From: an uncultured Aquabacterium sp.
Lineage (GTDB): Bacteria > Pseudomonadota > Gammaproteobacteria > Burkholderiales > Burkholderiaceae_C
Assembly (NCBI RefSeq): GCF_947366995.1
Contig: NZ_CANBCC010000018.1
Location: forward strand, 1-58,388
Direction of reading: 5' to 3'
DNA length: 58,388 bases
Both the position numbers and the translations under genes were made by a program. Of the stretch, positions 55,682-58,388 are shown piece by piece. The number at the start of each line of letters is the position of its first letter. Within the stretch, counting starts at the first letter, position 1. The notes under the pieces are model-generated. The model did no database searches. It saw only the letters and a program-made list of their open reading frames with translations, and was not told where the DNA came from.

Positions 55682-55707
55682 GTATCGGCAGGACTCGGCC
55701 GCGCTTA
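55682..55707 (-). promoter_or_regulatory. candidate flagellar sigma-28 promoter of the chemoreceptor gene
   Basis: On the minus strand, TAAG, 14 bases, then GCCGATAC lie about 55 bp upstream of the ATG at 55627. The -10 matches GCCGATAA at 7 of 8 positions. It lies just downstream of the ychF terminator. Confidence 0.55.
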
Positions 55708-55710
55708 AGC

Positions 55711-55737
55711 AATAAAAAAGGCGACCGAAGTCGCCTT
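55711..55737 (-). terminator. intrinsic terminator of ychF
   Basis: On the minus strand the stem AAGGCGAC-TTCG-GTCGCCTT is followed by TTTTTTATT. It lies 40 bp after the ychF stop and separates ychF from the chemoreceptor promoter. Confidence 0.88.
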
Positions 55738-55776
55738 GTGTCACGGGGTTGACGCGGCACAAGGCCGCAGCACCCG

Positions 55777-56871
55777 TCAGACGTTGAACAGGAAGTTCAA
55801 CACGTCGCCATCCTTGACCACGTAGTCCTTGCCTTCCGCGCGCATCTTGCCCGCGTCCTTGGCACCGGCTTCACCCTTGTACTGGATGTAGTCCTCGAAC
55901 GAAATCGTCTGGGCGCGGATGAAGCCGCGCTCGAAATCCGTGTGGATCACGCCCGCGGCCTGCGGGGCGGTGTCGCCGATGTGGATCGTCCAGGCACGCA
56001 CTTCCTTCACGCCGGCCGTGAAGTACGTCTGCAGGCCCAGCAGCTTGAAGGCCGCGCGGATCAGCCGGTTCAGGCCCGGTTCGCTCTGGCCCATCTCGGC
56101 CAGGAACATGGCACGGTCTTCGTCGTCCATTTCCGACAGCTCGGCCTCGGTCTTGGCGCAGATGGCCACGACCTCACCCTTCTGGGCGGCGGCGTACTCG
56201 CGAAGGCGGTCCAGCAGCGGGTTGTTCTCGAAGCCGGTCTCCGACACGTTGCCCACGAACATGGCGGGCTTGGCCGTGATCAGGCACAGCGGCTTCAGGA
56301 TGACGAGTTCTTCCTTGCTGAAGTCGATCGAGCGGACCGGCTTCGCCTGGTCGAGCGCGGCCTGGCACTTCTCCAGCACCTTCACGAGGGCCGCGGCCTC
56401 CTTGTCGTTGCCCGAGCGGGCCGCCTTGTTGTAGCGGTGCAGGCTTTTCTCCACGGTGCCCAGGTCGGCCAGGCACAGCTCGGTCTGGATGACCTCGATG
56501 TCGGCGATCGGGTCGACCTTGCCGGCCACGTGAATCACGTTGTCGTCCTCGAAGCAGCGCACCACGTTGACGATGGCGTCGGTCTCGCGGATGTGGCTGA
56601 GAAACTGGTTGCCCAGGCCTTCGCCCTGCGAGGCACCCGCCACGAGGCCCGCGATGTCCACGAACTCGACGATGGCCGGCAGGATGCGCTCGGGCTGGAC
56701 GATCTCCGCGAGGGCCTGCAGGCGTGGATCCGGCACCTCGACCACGCCCACATTGGGCTCGATCGTGCAGAAGGGGTAGTTCTCAGCCGCGATGCCGGCC
56801 TTGGTCAGGGCATTGAACAGGGTGGACTTGCCCACATTGGGCAGGCCCACGATGCCGCACTTGAGGCTCAT
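55777..56871 (-). CDS. ychF: redox-regulated/ribosome-associated ATPase YchF (Obg family)
   Basis: 364 residues. P-loop GLPNVGKST at the start, switch-region [20 protein letters not shown] and the C-terminal TGS domain ([27 protein letters not shown], read in parts) are those of YchF/Ola1, which binds ATP and associates with ribosomes. The ATG at 56871 gives the canonical MSLKCGIVG start. A TAAAAT -10-like hexamer lies about 90 bp upstream. A strong terminator follows the gene. Confidence 0.96.
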   Translation of the reverse strand: MSLKCGIVGLPNVGKSTLFNALTKAGIAAENYPFCTIEPNVGVVEVPDPRLQALAEIVQPERILPAIVEFVDIAGLVAGASQGEGLGNQFLSHIRETDAIVNVVRCFEDDNVIHVAGKVDPIADIEVIQTELCLADLGTVEKSLHRYNKAARSGNDKEAAALVKVLEKCQAALDQAKPVRSIDFSKEELVILKPLCLITAKPAMFVGNVSETGFENNPLLDRLREYAAAQKGEVVAICAKTEAELSEMDDEDRAMFLAEMGQSEPGLNRLIRAAFKLLGLQTYFTAGVKEVRAWTIHIGDTAPQAAGVIHTDFERGFIRAQTISFEDYIQYKGEAGAKDAGKMRAEGKDYVVKDGDVLNFLFNV

Positions 56872-57234
56872 GGATATTCCTGGAAGTGATGGGAGGGCCT
56901 GCTGGGAGCCGCCTTCAGGCAGCGCAGCCCGCGTGAACGGCACGCAGCCCGAAACCCGCATTTTACCCGGGGCCCGGCGCGCGCGGTTGCAGCCCCCCTG
57001 GCTTCATCATCGCCCCGTTCATGCCGGCGGCCAGGCAGGCATCACGTCTTGCGCTCGATCAACGACCGCGCCGAATCCCCTTCCGGAGACGCTCGGTCCA
57101 TCCCTGCGGATCGCAGATCCCACATTCCCACCCCATGATCTTGTTTTGCGTGAATCCCGTATTAGATTACGGGATGCCTTTGACCGCGCTGTATTGCACA
57201 GGCGGCGAGGGGCGCATTTGATGGCGGGTTTTCC
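56872..57234. other. 363-bp intergenic region between ychF and the UbiH-family gene
   Basis: Divergent promoter region with no convincing gene. It contains the TAAAAT hexamer for ychF (minus strand, 56960-56965) and an inverted repeat at 57154-57175. I see no RNA structure that I can name. Confidence 0.5.
57154..57175. repeat. inverted repeat ATCCCGTA-N6-TACGGGAT
   Basis: Perfect 8-bp arms with a 6-bp AT-rich spacer, 60 bp upstream of the UbiH-family gene. The geometry suits a dimeric regulator or the promoter spacer. Confidence 0.5.
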
Positions 57235-58388
57235 ATGGTGGATGGTGTGTTTGATGTGTGTGTCAGTGGCTCGGGTGCCGTGGCGATGAGCCTGGCCCTG
57301 GCGCTGTCGGCGGAAGGTTGGCGTGTGGCCTGGGCCAAGGCGCCGCCTCCGGCGAACCCTCGCCCCGATGTGCGGACCTACGCGCTCAATGCGCGCGCGG
57401 TGAGCCTGCTCGAGCGCCTTCGCGTCTGGCCTTCTCTGAAAGTTCACGCCACACCCGTCACGGACATGGCCATCCGTGGCGATGGTGAAGGCCTGCTGCG
57501 GTTTTCCAGCTGGGCTCAGCATGTCAGCGAGCTCGCGTGGATCGTGGATGCGGCGGCCCTCGAGCGCCTGCTCGGCGAAGCGCTGCGTTTTGCGCCGCGC
57601 GTCGAGGTCGTGCCTGCTTTGCAAGGCACGACGCCGCCGGTGCCCGCACACCTGCTGGCCATCTGCGAAGGCAAGCATTCCGACACCCGCGCTGCACTGG
57701 GCGTGGGTTTTGAGCGGCGTGACTATGGCCATTGGGGCGTGGCCGCCCGGCTGAAGGCCAGCGTGCCGCATCACGGCCTGGCGCGCCAGTGGTTCCGATC
57801 GCCTGACATCCTCGCGTTGTTGCCTTTCCAGGACCCGCAGCCGGGCGCCTCGTACGGGCTGGTCTGGTCGGTGCCGCGCGAGCGCGCCGAGCAGCTCATG
57901 GCCCTGTCGCCCACCGAGTTTGAAGCGACGCTGGCCCAGGCTCTGCGCGAGAGCGACCCGGAAGGCGCTGAACAGGTCGGTACACTGACGCTCTCGTCCG
58001 AAGTGGCAGCCTGGCCGCTGGCCCTGGCCCGCGCGCAACGCTGGAGCGGCCCTGGCTGGGTGCTGCTGGGCGACGCAGCCCACCAGGTGCATCCGCTGGC
58101 CGGGCAGGGCCTCAACCTCGGGCTGGCCGATGTGGACACCCTGGTCTCGGTGCTGCGCGATGCGCGTGCCGCGGAACCCTGGCGCCACGCCGGGGACGAA
58201 CGGACACTGCGGCGCTATGTGCGCCAGCGGCAGTGGCCCACCGTCGCGATGTCGACCCTGACCGATGGCCTGCTGCACCTGTTTGCCGATGACCGCGCGC
58301 CGCTGAAGGCCGCGCGCAATGTAGGCATGCGGGTGGTGGAGGGCATGGGCCCCCTGAAACACTGGCTGGTGGGTCGGGCGCTTGACGC
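57235..58388 (+). CDS. UbiH/UbiF/Coq6-family FAD monooxygenase, truncated by the right edge
   Basis: At least 384 residues; the frame is open to the edge and ends in mid-codon. The N-terminal FAD-binding GxGxxx motif reads VCVSGSGAVAMSLALALSAEGW, and the FAD/NAD-domain block GDAAHQVHPLAGQGLNLGLADV is diagnostic of ubiquinone-biosynthesis hydroxylases. These enzymes hydroxylate the ubiquinone ring. Which ring carbon cannot be told. The ATG at 57235 was chosen because the next upstream ATG is out of frame. It was found by reading the end of the window, since it has no stop. Confidence 0.9.
   Translation, partial: MVDGVFDVCVSGSGAVAMSLALALSAEGWRVAWAKAPPPANPRPDVRTYALNARAVSLLERLRVWPSLKVHATPVTDMAIRGDGEGLLRFSSWAQHVSELAWIVDAAALERLLGEALRFAPRVEVVPALQGTTPPVPAHLLAICEGKHSDTRAALGVGFERRDYGHWGVAARLKASVPHHGLARQWFRSPDILALLPFQDPQPGASYGLVWSVPRERAEQLMALSPTEFEATLAQALRESDPEGAEQVGTLTLSSEVAAWPLALARAQRWSGPGWVLLGDAAHQVHPLAGQGLNLGLADVDTLVSVLRDARAAEPWRHAGDERTLRRYVRQRQWPTVAMSTLTDGLLHLFADDRAPLKAARNVGMRVVEGMGPLKHWLVGRALD

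Overview
The window is a GC-rich chromosomal segment of a betaproteobacterium, most likely order Burkholderiales (Comamonadaceae or the Leptothrix/Rubrivivax/Aquabacterium group). Reasons: an EarP-type EF-P rhamnosyltransferase, the uvrC-pgsA neighbourhood, PEP-CTERM exported proteins, a membrane/cytochrome c urate hydroxylase and densely packed operons with ATGA overlaps. I see no phage, transposon, CRISPR array or rRNA. The assignment is inferred from gene content only.

Layout. 0-7.3 kb is housekeeping: earP (-), uvrC, a TonB-like lipoprotein, pgsA, an HU-family protein, tRNA-Val(UAC), ppiD and tRNA-His(GUG). 7.3-14.5 kb is a heme-copper oxidase cluster on the minus strand: subunit II, a fused subunit I+III, a small membrane protein, a CtaG-type assembly factor and a GH15 glycosidase, all overlapping, flanked by two small membrane proteins. 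14.6-15.6 kb holds two orphan small proteins. 15.6-18.9 kb is an NMT1/SsuA-type ABC transporter with a nucleobase deaminase. 19-22.7 kb has psd, a Tll0287-like c-heme protein, an RluA-type pseudouridine synthase and trhO. 22.9-27.1 kb has a PhoD phosphatase, two paralogous secreted proteins (one with a PEP-CTERM anchor) and a CHAD protein.

The core, 27-50 kb, is a purine-catabolism supercluster. Adenine deaminase and guanine deaminase feed XdhABC. Urate is oxidised by PuuD, then handled by UraH, the UraD half of a UraD-AllC fusion, PuuE allantoinase and the AllC half. An atypical M20 hydrolase ends the ureide operon. A BMP-type ABC transporter probably imports purine nucleosides or bases. A GntR/FCD repressor heads the ureide operon and a LysR regulator lies divergent to xdhABC. 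A chemoreceptor sits between the urate and xanthine operons.

The right end (50-58.4 kb) holds an orphan FtsX-type permease, cheW, a second chemoreceptor, ychF and a truncated UbiH-family monooxygenase. The three chemotaxis genes have upstream sequences resembling flagellar sigma-28 promoters. The most useful regulatory observation is a near-identical palindrome centred on TGTATACA in front of the GntR gene and, 13 kb away, in front of the NMT1-type transporter. It suggests that the transporter and deaminase belong to the purine/ureide regulon.
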